NCBI GenBank assembly: GCA_021234535.1
Contig: CM037833.1
Location: 19,102,433-19,166,432 of the forward strand
Source of the DNA: Stichopus chloronotus
Taxonomy: Eukaryota; Echinodermata; Holothuroidea; Aspidochirotida; Stichopodidae
Reading direction: 5' to 3'
Length of the DNA: 64,000 bases
Under the pieces are notes generated by a model. It was not told the origin of the DNA and ran no database searches. It worked only from the letters and a program-made list of their open reading frames with translations. Numbering within the stretch: the first letter of the stretch is position 1; every line of letters begins with the position of its first letter. Shown one piece after another: positions 1 through 13,500 of the stretch. The position numbers were made by a program, and so were the translations under genes.

Positions 1-20
1 ACTGAAAGTTTTGACAATGA

Positions 21-380
21 TTAAAGGGAAATACTGTAGGGCGTTTGTTTTACAGAAAACAACCATATTTTTAAAACCAATATTTGTGGACATAGAATGA
101 TAGATTATTGAAAATAAGGAAGGACAGTAGCCTTCTTTCAAGGAATAAGATTCTCACAGATAGAAATTCAGTTATTTGTTGCTCAACGATCATTTGTTCA
201 CCCAAACTTTTCAAAATTCAAATGATGCATCTCCTGGCTACTCGTCACAATGCTTAATGGTTTGAGGAGATGAAGCTCTTGCAGATGTTTATTGGTGAGA
301 CTGAATGGTTTAATAATGACTTAAAGCTATTTTCTTCATATGCCATGTTGGTATATTCTAAACGCCCTATTTCCCTTTAA
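21..380. mobile_element. Non-autonomous DNA transposon (MITE) with TTAA ends, copy 1
   Basis: The left end reads TTAAAGGGAAATA followed by GGGCGTTT. The right end is the inverse, AAACGCCC then TATTTCCCTTTAA. TTAA at both outer edges fits the target-site duplication of piggyBac or Kolobok-type elements. A full-length relative lies at 47,493-47,846 in the same orientation, which fixes both ends. No coding capacity is visible, so mobilisation would need a transposase from elsewhere. Superfamily assignment is inferred from TTAA alone. Confidence 0.75.
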
Positions 381-2823
381 CGCTGTTTTCTTTGTGCAGT
401 ATGCTATGTTGGTATGTATTCTAAATTTATGCTATATTTCTCTTCAAAATCAAAGATTGAGATAAATGATAAATTGAACATTACAGTTGAAACTCTCAAC
501 CAAACATATTTGATCATCTTACTTCTCTTCAATTTTAAAATCAAAAACTTTGATTGGTTCTAGATCGCAGTCATATTAGATTCCATTGTTTTGAGGAGAG
601 TCACAGTGACTTTCTGGTTAATGTTTATGCAAAGCAGGCGAGGAATGTTTGTAAAAACTGGTATTTGCTTTGCAGTAGTTTACAGAATTTGTGTTCTGTA
701 AGCCACCGTCAGAAGGAAATACCGTACTGTAGGTTGCACAAAAAGTGTTACCTTTGTACAGTACAATACACTATACTGCCAGGATGTTTTGTTCTTCACA
801 ACATGGGGATATATCGGCAATAATAGCGATTATATCTAATCGTGCAGTAAATACTGTCAAAATTCTACGGCAGGATGTGGAAACACTCTTTATTAGCTCA
901 TCCCCAGGAAATTGGCCGGCTGCACGGGCCGACTGTGAAAGCATTGGAAAAATATGCCGAGGTAAAGTTAAATTTTTAAGAAAGAGAAAGTTGTATGATC
1001 AATACAATTAACAAAGGACTGTAGGCCATTCTGCCATGCGTGCACAATGTTGTTCCCATAGGTACTTAGAAGTACTTCATATCCTTACAAACAAAAAGAG
1101 AAAGGATTTTTACTAGGGTGTGATCTTCGAGACTTATGCCATTGTGTCCGCAATATTAAACATCACGCACAAGCTCTGCTTCCCAGAATTGTGTTTGCAA
1201 TGGAGTAGTGGACAATACAGTGCAAATGGCAGTACTATACTGTACATCTACGAAACTAGTGTACCTAGAGCTACATTATTAAAAAGCAAATTGGTTCCGC
1301 CCTATTTGCAGCGAACACAAGCAAACACACACACTGCAAGGTGAATATATTGATTGAAATTTGCCTGCCTGTTGGGACTGCAGTCACACCTGGTCACACT
1401 GTGTCACAGCGAGCTAATTGGCACGCAGTGTACCTATACCGATTGCTTGAAGGTGAGATCCAGTGATTACATAACAGGTCGTGCAGTTGTAAGGCAGACT
1501 ATTCATTTCAGTGTTGACACAGTCAGTCAGTCAACTCTTCTGTCAATTTGTTCAGTATTCTTGGCATGCAGGTTGATGCATCACTGTTTGCACTCGAATG
1601 GTTTCTTGCTCTCGGTGTTGTTAAGACTTCAAGGATTTGGGTGGTGGTTTGTCGTTCTGTGGGTTGGTGATTGAACAGAGTAGGGTCTGTGATTTGCAGA
1701 TAATGAATAAAATTGGCATTGCTGGTAGTGGAAGTAAACGCACACATGCACGCACACACATGTAGCAGATGCTCAAACTTTATGTCACATGCCCAGAAGC
1801 ACTTGCTGGGTTGTTTGTTAGTTTATATAGCAAATTCCATGCATTGTTTGGTAGTTGTTGCATGTACAGTAAGGGGGGTGTTCTCTTGTACCTAATTGCA
1901 CAGTAGCACAAGATTCTTACAATTACTGTAAACTACTGTATATATACTGTATAAGGGTCAAATGTCCTACTGCATGTGCACAGTATGCGGACAGTACAAT
2001 AAGTACTGCACTGCATACTTCCAGAAAATTTTCCCATTCAGTTGGAAAGTCTCCATTGAAGCACCAGTTGCAACTCAATCACAGATGTCATAGTACTGAA
2101 GCCAAGAAGACAGAACGTGATGAAACACTGGATTACGACAAGACAGTGGCAACATGTAAAAAAAAAAGGAAGACATAGGGTAAAATTTTTAATTGAATAT
2201 AGATGGGACAGAAAAAAAAAGAAAAGAACCGAAGAAGAGTTGTATACATACATGTACTGCATGGTATCCTTATAGTGCCCAGGGAGACAGAATATTGCTG
2301 TGCTAATGTAGATGCAACATTCCTGATTGACGTGTCTCAGCTGTGACGGTTTGTACCAGCAGATGGAGGTCTAGCGTTTTTTTGGTCAAAATTGAAGTCT
2401 TGGGCGAAAATATCAGAAATAAAGACCACAAGAAAGAACAGAGAAACAAGGTACTTGAGTACAGTATTACATTGCAGTCATATTAATATGCATGAATATC
2501 TGTCTCTGAATGTTTGGGGAGTTCCTGTGATTTTTGTAACCATGAGTCGGCACTCCCATCAGGGGGTCGTATGCCTGTACCAGTTTATTTTAAGCACTGT
2601 GGTGTATTCCAGATTTTAGTTCCATAGTTCTGCAACGGTCAGGTGGTGCATATCTCAGACTTAAGCCTACAGTATTTTACATCTGCACATCACATTCCTC
2701 CAATGTGTACAGGTAGAGTACTGTATAAAGTTCTGTACTGTACAAGCACAGTGCAGAGGCCATATGTCCCAAATCCCCAATTTGGGCAAAACAGTTACTG
2801 ATCAGTTTGTACTGATGGTGTGG

Positions 2824-2886
2824 ATTAGTGGTGAACATCGGCCTGATCCGATGTCCGATCGGGCTATCATCGGTTGATCCCTATTG
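2824..2886. mobile_element. Possible short transposon relic rich in ATCGG/CCGAT
   Basis: A 60-base island of alternating CGGCC, CCGAT and ATCGG words partly pairs with itself: GCCTGATCCGAT against ATCGGGC-type words. It ends in GATCCCTA. This style of sequence resembles eroded ends of hAT-like MITEs, but no flanking duplication is clear and no second copy was seen in the window. Confidence 0.25.
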
Positions 2887-5154
2887 TATAAGCCCTGCAG
2901 TATGAAAACAGAAAGAGTGATAGTGAGAATCACTTCCTTTTTTCCTGCAGTTTTTGTAATATTTCATTAATAAAAGAAAGATACAGTAGTGCCAAGATTA
3001 TGTACAGGAAAAGACTATTTGGCAGAAATTTTGACCTCATATTGCTCAAATTGAAAAAAAGAAAAAAGAAAAAAAAAAGAGCCTGCATGGGCCTGCAATC
3101 TTGGATTAGAGTCATGACTTCCTGATGAGAGGGTAGGACAGAAGAAGCAAAAGTTGAATAAAAAACTAGATTTTCTGTGAATCTCATTTCCTGTGTGAAG
3201 CTTTTTCCTGTGAAGTCTACAATCTCTGTGTTCATGGTCTGCCAGTCTTTGGTCAAGGTGCAGCAGTGCTTCCAGTTCAGTTGCCATCACCAATGCTAGA
3301 GGGAAAAAAAAAAAAGTCTTTCTTGGAGCTCACAGTGCCTACAAGTTAAAATTTTTTATGTTACTGTCCCAACGGTACTATGATGCAGTACACGTGTATA
3401 CCGTGTGTTTTACTGTACAGTCTACAGTACATCGTGTAAGAGCACCGTACACAATTTGCACTTGAGCTGCGATGGAACTTTACTGAGAGCCAAAGACCAA
3501 AGAGGAAAAAAAAAAAAAAATTAGGCGGTTGCATGAGTTCTAGATGCACTTTGCAGATGAAAACAACCAAAGCAAGTGTGAAACTCATGTTTTGGGTTGA
3601 TTAAAAGTCTGCACTTAAAGGTCTTGTGACATCCTCCTAGAAAAGAGCACCCTTCATTCAGGAGTTGCAAAGTAAGTCCTTGGGTGAAAATCCGTTGGAG
3701 TTTTGTTCATTTTCCTGTTGCACGACCTTTTAACTTTGACGCCCAGTAATCCAGTTTTTTTTGTAGCCAAGCAACCCCGCAATATGTCAGAGCTGGTCAA
3801 GGAGCAGTCATCTGCGCCATGAAATTCAGTGCACGCTGACATTGAGGGAGTCCTGGATAAACACCGTTGCATTCCATTTCATCCGCTATAAACGAGATTG
3901 TTTTAGATTTCAGATCCACGGTTGTTTGAAGATGTCTATACCATGCTGTACAGTAGCTAAGTGTCAGACAGCCAAAAGTTAAAGCTGCACACTGTCTGAG
4001 TACTGCCTGCACATGCTGTCTGTCAGGTTGAAGTAATACCTTTGTTAATTAACAGTTCTGTACACACTGCTAAAGGTTCTCCAGCTGACGTGTTTGTTTG
4101 GCCTACAGTTGTAAAATCACCATCATGACCAGGAGGGATCATTTTGCTGTGCAGGATAAGTTTTCAGGGCTACTTTAGCAGTCATTGAAGACTTTGGACT
4201 ACAAATCAAGCCCCCTGTTCTGTACAGCATACTGCACACACACATACTTACCATATTACGAGGTACCCATGGCAACCAAAATTTTTATTGTCTTAACTGA
4301 TGTGTGATAACGATTCAGATTTGAATCTCTTGAAAAAATCAAGCAGTTGGCTTTTTCTGTGTATTAAACATTTGAATTTTAACTGCCAAATGCTCAAAAA
4401 TTGGATTTGAGAAGTCGAGAAAAGTTTGAAAAGGAAAAAAAAAAATGATAAAATGAAATTTTTTTGATTGATTGCACAAAACATTACATACAGTACCAGC
4501 CAGTTTCTGCTTGTAGGTTTTTTACGATTGCAAAGTAGTTTCCTCTTACCGGAAGGACTACCTACACTGTACATAGAAAGAGATCTTAGCCTCTGTGCTT
4601 TTGTTGTCAAACAACATAGGATTTCTCAATTGATGTACAGTATTAATTTTCTTTGTCATCATATCTTTCATGTCTGTGCAGCCTAGAGGCCTTCAAGAAT
4701 TTGTAGTTTTCTTCCACAAAAACTTCGTTTTATGTATTTGCCATGAAAGCACACATTGTCGGCTGTCTTCATCTAGTACCAGTACGTGTTTCCTCAAAGG
4801 AAACTACTGCACGTACTGCGTCAAAATGTGAAATTCTGATCAAAATTGGCTCTAGTGTTTTCACAGGCACCTGGGTACCGACCCAAATTTTCCTTTCTGA
4901 TTCAACGTTATCACTGGATTCCTTCGTGAAGTGCAAGTAAACCCTCAAACTACCTGCTATGAAATTCAGTCAAGGTGCTTGAACACGAAGCAAAAACCGC
5001 AGGAATCAGAAAGGTCCACATGTATGGAATTATTTTTTTTTCTCTCAAAGAAAGTCGGTGGCCCTTTTAGGGGTGTGCAAGGCATTGTAAAATACATCCT
5101 TACATAGGTTTTTGCACTTTCTCTCTCCAAATCGAGTAGAAGCATACTTCTTTA

Positions 5155-5560
5155 ATAGATTTGTGGTAATAAATGATCTGCCAATGACTATTTTTGTATG
5201 AGAGCACCCCACTAGTGAGAAAAAATGTTAGTACAGATATTTGAATTTTCTTACGTGGTGGCCTGCAAGATTCTGTTCTTGAGTATGTCTTTTATGCCTC
5301 CCCTCAGCTTGCACTTGGATTGTTGTTTGTTCAAATGTCGTCAATGTTTTCCTGGACTCCTGGTAAGCATTGATGGCCCTCAACCAACAACATTCCTCCT
5401 GCAAAGTTAAGGAGAGGCATAAAAGAACATACTCATGGATATTATTTTGCAGGCCACAACTTAAGAAAATTCAAAAGTCCCTCTACTGGATTGCCCTATA
5501 ACAAAATTGACATTGGCAGATTATTATTCTTTTTTTGTTCACCAGATAGAGGTAATAAAC
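5155..5560. repeat. Long inverted repeat (fold-back element)
   Basis: The inner arms are 5,239-5,313 and 5,400-5,476. The left arm begins TTTGAATTTTCTTA and contains GGCCTGCAA and TCTTTTATGCCTC. The right arm contains their reverse complements in reverse order (GAGGCATAAAAGA, TTGCAGGCC, TAAGAAAATTCAAA). A weaker match continues outward: ATCTGCCAATG near 5,176 pairs with CATTGGCAGAT near 5,512. The loop is about 86 bases. It may be a fold-back transposon or a palindromic MITE. Transcribed, it would make a long hairpin. Confidence 0.7.
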
Positions 5561-8319
5561 TAATCAATTGCAATGGAGCAGGAAATCTTTCTTTCCCTGA
5601 TCTGCTACTGGCAGGTTGGGAGGGGAGAGGGGGGGGGGGAAGACTAGCTAATGGGAATTCCCTCTAATGTACCTGTCCCTCTGTCCAACTTCTAGGTCAT
5701 TGTGTCAGCAAAGCATCACAGTGAGAAGGAGAAACACTGACCAATACTGTAAAGGTTAACGTAAGTCTTAATCGACGACATACCGTGTGGTTCCTGACTG
5801 AAAAAAGCTGACAAAATGTATACTGTCAAAAGTGTAATAGTGTACTTTCTCACAACCTGCAACTTCTGTGGAACTACTGTACGGGCTAACGGGTACAGCA
5901 GACCACTCTGCAGGTACTGTATATACTGTTCTGTAAGTACATCAGAAAGAGATGTTGCAATCTTGCAGTGAAGGATCCAGACTGTGAAGATAGTGAGTTT
6001 AGTTTGTTGGCAGGTATTAAAATGCTGACATTTGGCCTCCCTTAATCTTCAGAGAATACAGTTTTAGTTTGAAGATTTTCTCAAGAATGACAGGATGGAT
6101 GGATTTAAGGAATCGATGTTTACGTGGAACTATGGGGGGGGGGGGTTGTATGAGTCATCTCTTGTTCTTGCCGTACATACAGTACTAGGAGAGTTTTTCA
6201 ACTGCATGTTGATTGTCTTCGTGAGTATAGCACATTCCCTGGAAGATGTAAGAGATTTGGATAGGCACTGTAAGCAGGTGACTGGGAGACGACCTGAAAA
6301 TGTGGGTGACACCCATGCAGTGCAGACCGACTTGGAAGCCTGCAGGCTGATTTCAATACTGTAGTTTGCTGGCTTTATAATACGAGTCTGTAATTAGTTA
6401 AAGGCTATACACTGATACAGTACAGCCATTGTGATTCTTTTGGGTTTTCTTGGTATGTTAAATTGGGTTTGAAAGTTTAAGTCGTGTGCCTCCGTGAGGA
6501 AATGAACAAACAACCGAGGGACCAGATACCTGTAGGTCCTCTTTCAGTCCGCCGCAGCAAGTCAACGAGCAGTGTCTGTGTTGCTGCATGCATTGAAGCA
6601 CTCAGGGAGCCCTCACTAGTGGGCCTCACAGACACTTGGTATGTTACAGTGCCTCATGGTAGTCATTGTTCAAGTTTGAAGGCATCGTTCAGAATTGTAT
6701 GTTCTCTATTGGGCAGGTGTGCCGGCCCCGCTCTCGTTCTTCAAACATTTGTTGTTTGCCATACATGTTAAACTGTCATTTAGATGGTTGTAGGGTGGAT
6801 GAGTTGACAAAAAATGTCAGGCACTCTACACCACTGTGTTAAATTATTGATCCACATTAGTCTGCGTGCCAGCTTATTGTACTTAACCTCCCTTTTCCAT
6901 ATTGCATGTAGGCTATCCACGTCAATGTACTGTACAGCAGTATTCGGAAGATACAGTACAGCATTCCATGTACTGTGCTGTATGTGGCCAGTACATATGC
7001 AATGCTCTGTACAGTACCGTACCACATATATCACTGAAACAGTTCAGCAAGACCTGCCTATCTTGATTCACACTAAGAGTAGTATTAAAATTACTGTACT
7101 GCAGTTGCATGATTGTCAAAAGGTTCACTTAAAAATGAAAGAACCAGCAAACACTTTGACAGAATTGTATTGTCTGATGTTTTAAGATGTATGTATTCAA
7201 ACACCAATACATCTAGATGAAATAGTATGACAGGCAGGTTTGTGGTGCAGGGTCTTGTTTGCTTTGGTTTCGACAGAATTTACGCTCGCAATCATGAGCT
7301 CACAGCGAGGATCTCACAGGCAGAGTTAGTCACAGCGACTGGTAGTGCTTCAGTTTAACAGAAAGTCACTGTGGAATCATCTTGCAGTTATCTAAGCGCA
7401 TTAAGCAGTGTGCATTAGCTGTGTGCACTAAGTGAACAATAAATTCTCTGTGGAAAGTTGTATCATTTTTCCATCTGAAAATTTGTGATATTTTCCATTG
7501 CATCGATACAGTAGCTCCAGAAATGCATTGTAATGCCAGGCATCAACATGAAAAGTATTTCCCCAGTTTTGCAAAAATAAGGGTTTGCTGTTTGAGTGGT
7601 AATAAAAATGCCCAAAATATCCAGGAATGAATGGGGCAGGTTTTTTGGCAGTCAATTCCCCTACAGTACATAGATGAGGGTCCTTTCCTCTATTTTGGAC
7701 CAAGCATCCATGGTATGCCATGCTTCAGTGCTCACACAGTAGCCTACAGTACAGTACCTGGGATAGTTCTGTAGTGTTTTATAGTAAGTACTCAAAGTGA
7801 AGAGTCAAGGTCACACAGGCTGTGCTGATGATGTTGGGTACTATCCATCTACCCTATGAACTTCCTGGCTCTCTACAGTTTGTAAGCCTGAAAAATATGC
7901 TGATGGCTATGTAAGCTGGCAGTAGAATACTAATATTGTACTGTACAGTATCTTAATTTTATACAAATACCATACTGTACTCTACCTTCTTTTTGCACCC
8001 TGTATTTAAGCTCATTTTACTGTAGCATTGTCATGCAGATGCAAGAGTTTTGTGGTGGGATGCAAACTTCTCTAGGTTTGTTGGTTTGTGGGAAGCAAGT
8101 TTTCAAATCGTAGGAGAAATGCTGATCTACAGTACGTACTACATATGCTGGCTGGCCAGACAGTAGTTAGTACAATGTGCAAGTTAGACAGAGCTCCTCT
8201 TTGATTGGCTCTTTTTTTTTCAGGTCCCAGAGTTCTTTAATTGGGAAAGCAAAGAAAGCAACAACTGCGCTCCCATTTTTCATGGTATGACATCTCCCGT
8301 AATGTATCTGTTCGTAATT

Positions 8320-9250
8320 GTTGAAAATGCTTCTCTGCATTCAATTGTGATGGATTTTCTTGAAACGTGGACACAATCGTCCTGGCGTAGTGGTCATTTT
8401 GTAGAATTTGGGGTCCAATGTCACATTTTACGGAATTACAAAAAGTCGGGCCCTAGTGACAGGTTTTATGGAATCACAGAAGTGCTTCTTTTACAGGTAT
8501 TGTCAATTTGTCATGCAGTGGTGATAGTCTATGGTGATACCATCAGGCTGTTCAGGAATTTTGGATCTAAATTCCCATGTTATGAAATTCTGTCCACTGT
8601 CATTCAAATGTTTTTCTTCCCACATGCTGTGATGGATTCTGTCGAAACTTGGACCTTGTCTGCAAAATGCATCTCCTCCTGCAGATTCTGTCGTAAAATG
8701 TTGATGGTTTGTCGTAAGGATGTGTACAGCTATTACACCATGAAGATGTTGGGTCCAAGGGTCCCAAATGAACCTTGTGGGCCATTTATAATTATGAAAT
8801 TCTGTTTTCAGTTTTTCAACGCATGCAGTAGTACTGTACAATACTGCATTTCTCCTCTTGTGTGTTTTGATGGCTTTTCTTGAAAGTAAGGCTCAGGTCT
8901 GCTGTATGTCAGTGGGCCATCAGGGGTGTACAGAAATTTTGGATCTATGGTCTAACGTGGGTCTTATTGACCGTGTTCTGAATGACGCAGATTCCACAGA
9001 TTGGAATTGTGTATAGTGTATTTTCACAGTGTTCAGGAAGGTTCGATCAAAAATTTGATGGGACTTGTCTCGGCCTTTTTGCGAAATCATTCAAAATGTT
9101 TGTTCTTTTATAGATTCATTCAAATACAAGGTCGAAAGGTTTAAATATTGATACACTTAATAGTGATACTTACGGAGTCTTCAGTATAAATTTTCAATAC
9201 AAGGTCCCCATGGTGCCTAGTGGACCATTTCTGGAAATTATAGACGTACT
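8320..9250. repeat. Degenerate repeat cluster (GATGGATTTTCTTGAAAC type)
   Basis: Related phrases recur: TGATGGATTTTCTTGAAACG near 8,348, GATGGATTCTGTCGAAACTT near 8,632 and GATGGCTTTTCTTGAAAG near 8,869. AATTTTGGATCTA occurs near 8,557 and 8,935. GGGTCCAA near 8,411 and 8,751, followed by a GGGCC word and then GAAATT or GAATT words, gives a third recurring block. The blocks are in similar order, so this looks like an eroded tandem repeat. An open frame of 198 codons crosses it but shows no recognisable domain. Confidence 0.5.
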
Positions 9251-10449
9251 GTACTTGTACAGGTCCTGTTGTATTCTGTGGATTGCCTGCATTGTGATTC
9301 TTTTGAGTTATTCTTTTGTTACATTCATCACTGTCTATGAAAAAGAGAAAAATGAACCGACGAACAAACGAACGAACAAATTTCAGATGTTTTGCATGAA
9401 CCACCGCAATCTAGTGTACTCTACTGCACTGAACACCTGCACCTTACCGTTCAGAATTCATGGATGATTGTCCAAATTGTAAATTAAGGCATACTTATTC
9501 AGGGTTTTGAAATGTATCAAAAGCTTGACTAAGGATGGAGGGATATCTGCAGTATTTTCTAATGGTCCCAGATGCAATGGTTGCATTTTGATATTTTGAT
9601 CTGGTATCAAGTGTCAACCACAAATCGTTCCCTAGTACATAGATTACATCATTTGGCTTGGGCAATATTTAGATAACTTATATGTGTATGCACTGTATTT
9701 ACCAATCAGCAAGTAAGAGGCATGCATGGTTATTTGTTCATTATTGCTTCACTTGTTGTTAGTTTTACAGTACCAAAAGACCTTGGCCCTGAGAGGTCCC
9801 TAACACCATGGTTCGTAGTCTCTCTAGCTTAGTTCTAACTTTTGATACTGTAGACCTGCATTTTGTCTCAGTTTCTACCCATGGTACTTCTCCATTTTAT
9901 TGATTTTCAAACAACTTGTCATCTCATGTAACTGTTACATGCTTATTTTACTCATTTTTGCAAAATGGCTTCCCAAGGAAAAGACCGTGTGCTGTCGATA
10001 CTGTATGACTTAAGTTCGCCTCCTCAGTGTGTAGTGAATATGGATTTGTGTACTGTAAATGTGCCCCTCAGTCTACAGTCCTTCGAACCGCTGTCTCCCG
10101 AGACCATGCATGGAAAATGAATTACAACGAACAGTTCTTTGCCATTGGTATACACAGAGCATGTCAGATGCCTGGATGTGTCTTTGTTCTCATATTTTTT
10201 TCATTTTTTGGGGGTTGTGAATGTGAGGTAGCAGCTGGTAGACCAAAGCAGAAATCAGCTGAGAGGAACTAAGCTTAATTCTGACTTTATTCTCTTTACA
10301 TTGATACTGTACAGTTGCTCTTCTCGCTTTAATCATGAATTCAGAACCTCTGGCAAGTTTGATTTTTCGTTTCTCTTCACAGAAAGTTTCGTTTGACGTT
10401 TTGATCTATCGGGCGGAAAAGTCGAAAGACAAGAAGAAAAGAGACAACC

Positions 10450-10551
10450 ATGGCAGAGAAAACACAGTATGGAATGGACGGTGGGGTAGTGACGGGGCAA
10501 CCAGGGCAGCCAGTGGCCCCTGGGCAAGTCCAATGGATGGCCGTGCCACCG
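10450..10551 (+). CDS. Scramblase coding exon 1 (residues 1-34)
   Basis: The start codon sits in ACAACCATGGC, a good animal initiation context. The exon encodes a Gly/Pro/Gln-rich stretch typical of the variable N-terminus of scramblases. It ends in CCG followed by GTACGT, a strong donor, in phase 0. A TTCTCTTCACAG acceptor at about 10,370-10,381 suggests that this exon begins with 68 bases of 5' UTR spliced to an upstream untranslated exon. Confidence 0.88.
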
Positions 10552-13500
10552 GTACGTACTTTCGTGCAGTATGAGACTCACTGTGATACTTATTGCACAC
10601 TGTTCTTTGCTTCTGCAGCCTGTCAGAGCCTGGTTCCACTTGCTTATCCCACCTCTGCAGTTGCCATTGCTTTTTCTACTTCCTTCTAACATTTCGCCTC
10701 ATTCCCCAAACCCCTTTCTCACCCCCCTCCAAACTCTCTGAATAATAAACCCTCTAGTAAAGTCCCTCCCCACCTCTCCATCAAAACTAAGGAGTAAAAG
10801 AAAAATCCAAACGTCTGACAGCACCACCATAAGTTCCTCTATTTTCTCTTCCTTTGTTTTTCAGTCGGTACCTGGATGCCCCCCTGGTCTGGAGTACCTC
10901 ACCCAGCTGGACCAGATTCTCGTACATCAGCAAGTGGAACTGTTCGAGGCCTTCACGGGGATTGAAACCAAAAATCGTTACCAGATCAAGAACGCTCTGG
11001 GACAGCAGGTAGGTCTCTATATGTGACTGTGAAAGACATTAAAGCCAGTTATTTGGTCAGTCTGCTGTGTTACCCTGCACGAGTACTTGTCCAAGTTTTC
11101 TTCTGGAAAACTCGCCTCATGAGAAAACCTTCCTTAGCCACTGTGGTGGAAGATTTCTTCAATCCTTGCAAACACTTAGAGTAGCTAGGCTGCAAAAAAT
11201 GATGCAAGACTGAAAACGAGTGATAGTTTACAAAACCCTTCTTGCTATCAGGGATCAGTAGGTCTTGCAAAATGTTTTGTTGGAAAGACTTTGGCACATT
11301 GGAATACATTGTTAGGGATAAAACATCAAGGCCAAAGCCGTTAAAACGCGAGTCGCGATCATCATGAGAAACACTTACCTTCGCTTGGATGGTTCTTCAA
11401 AACTGTCAGCATTTAATCTTTTAGACTACAAGTGAACTGTAAGTTTGTGGTTTGCATACATCATTGTTTGCGATTGCTTGACTATTGAATACATTACAGT
11501 AGTGTTAATCGTAACAGGCAAAACCAGTGACAGCTCATATGCCCGTCTGATGTGTTCTTTCATTATTGTGGACAAACAATTAAAGCCTCCAGAATAAAAC
11601 AAAAAAGAAGAAGACATCTAACAAGCATGTCAAAACTAAACTTTGGAATTAAGTAAGTCAAATTTGATAGAAAATTAAATATTGATATTTACAGTCTAAG
11701 CAATGTGCTAGTAGGTATGTTCATTTCTTTTACTGTGATGGTATGACATTGTAGTGGAGAGTTAAATTCTAAATCATACAGTACATTGACAGGTGTCGTA
11801 AGCTAGTATTGTATGCTCCACAGTGACTAAACTGCAAATTAATGTTTGCCCAAATAGCGCTTTGGGGCATGCCCCTACCCGCCACAGGCAAATGTGCAAG
11901 CATGTCAATTGTTAACTACTGATTATTCTACAAATTAGTTTCGGCTTGGCTCCTTAAAGTAATATGCAGCTCTTCCCAAAAGGCAATGAAATGCATACAA
12001 TTCCCATATGGTGAGTCTGCATCTCTTGAAGGTGGACACAACAGCATGGTCTACATGCACTCTATGCAACCACCAAGTGAAAAGTGCACTAAATGATCGG
12101 TTTGAGAATAAGTGCACTTTCGATAGCCCCCCCTTTCAGCCACTCACTCCATGCTGTAGTAATGCATAATTATAAATATCCAGTGACGTCATGCTGAAGG
12201 CACTTTACACCATTACCCTTGTTCATTGGAACCATTTATCCTCTGCCAATCACGTAATGCAGCCATCAAGGCACCGGTTGTACTCAGCTTTCTCACAGGT
12301 ACCAAATTATCACTTAGGGGGAGGGGTGGAGGGCAAGAGAAGCAAGTTGAGCTGCCTGCCTTGCCCTGGGGTGCTATCTGGTGAGTGCAAACAAGTGGGG
12401 AGTGTGTAATTGAACGCAACAGGTGGACCACATGATCAAACACTCGATGTGATTTTCAAAAAAGCGATTAACCAATCATTCAGGCAAGGCTGATATCGCT
12501 CTTTGGTTAGCTTTTTTCACTATGCAGTAACTTCACCACTCTTTTTCAAAAACATTAGCATTATCCTCCCAAAACATTGGCATTTTCAACAATGTCACTT
12601 GTCACTAAGACTGTACAAAGATAAAATTGTCCAGGACAACTTAAAGGTAGATTATCAGTAAGAAACCCAATTCCTACCATTCAACTTTGTTTCGTTCTCC
12701 TCCATTGTCTTCATGATAATTCCTGCTCAAAATGTATGGTTGCACATTTGCAGTCGGCAGGTATGACATCAGTATCCAGTAGGAGTTGCAACTGAGGTCA
12801 GAGTCCCAACTGCTTGGCAGCAAGTGCTCAGCTCCAAAAAGTGTCAGAGTGGCCCAAGCTTCACGTACATTGCTCTCTGTGTTAATTTGGCAGTGATGGA
12901 AAGCATGTGCCAAAGAGCTGTGTTTGAATTTCTTTTGACATGTACAGGTATGAAATTTCACATGTACAGTATGTTATTGCTGAACATTCAGTAAGGGGAT
13001 GTGCTGTACAATCACTGCTGCCCAGGGCCTTGTTGCTGATAGTCAGTGTGGTGACTTTATCCTCCTTTGACATTGCTGCTTTTGGCTAAGTAAAAATATA
13101 ACTTTGGTTATGATAGTTTCTCGTCCCCACCCACAGGCCCCTCTGTTTTTTTGTTTTTTGTTTACTATCAAAAGTAGGATTTTTATCAGAAAATGTCTTG
13201 TCCCTACCATGGAAGTCATCGCTCCAAGTTGGCAGTGATATCTTTGCAAGATTAGCCCTTACTGATGCACTGGTGAAGCACGTATGAACAGTTCACCATG
13301 TTGCAAACAGGTCTTTCAGGTTCCTGCACACAGGAGAGAGGAAAAAAAGGTCTGTACACCACCATCTCTGAAAGGTTGGGATGAGAAACTAGAAGTTTTT
13401 TTTTTTTTTTCTCTTCATGGCTGAATACAATATCTTATAAAGGCTACATGACACTCTTATCTCTCATTTCTACTGTAAGTTTTTATCTCTTTCCCCCCTT

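Larger units (their letters stand above)
381..10381. other. Gene-poor 5' flank of the scramblase gene
   Basis: I see no supportable coding exon here. Open frames are short, lack family resemblance and overlap one another on both strands. The stretch is rich in ACTGTA and the palindrome GTACTGTAC, with examples near 2,735, 6,928, 7,935 and 9,248, and in A or T homopolymers. The untranslated first exon and promoter of the scramblase gene should lie in it, because the first coding exon appears to begin at a splice acceptor near 10,381, but I cannot place them. Confidence 0.5.

Noticed and set aside
8287..8883. 198-codon open frame on the plus strand
   Set aside because: It crosses a degenerate DNA repeat, shows no domain or signal peptide, and recurring DNA phrases do not keep one reading frame.
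1..10300. Many 60-120 codon open frames upstream of the scramblase gene
   Set aside because: None has a family motif, convincing splice sites or a consistent codon pattern, and most overlap frames on the other strand.
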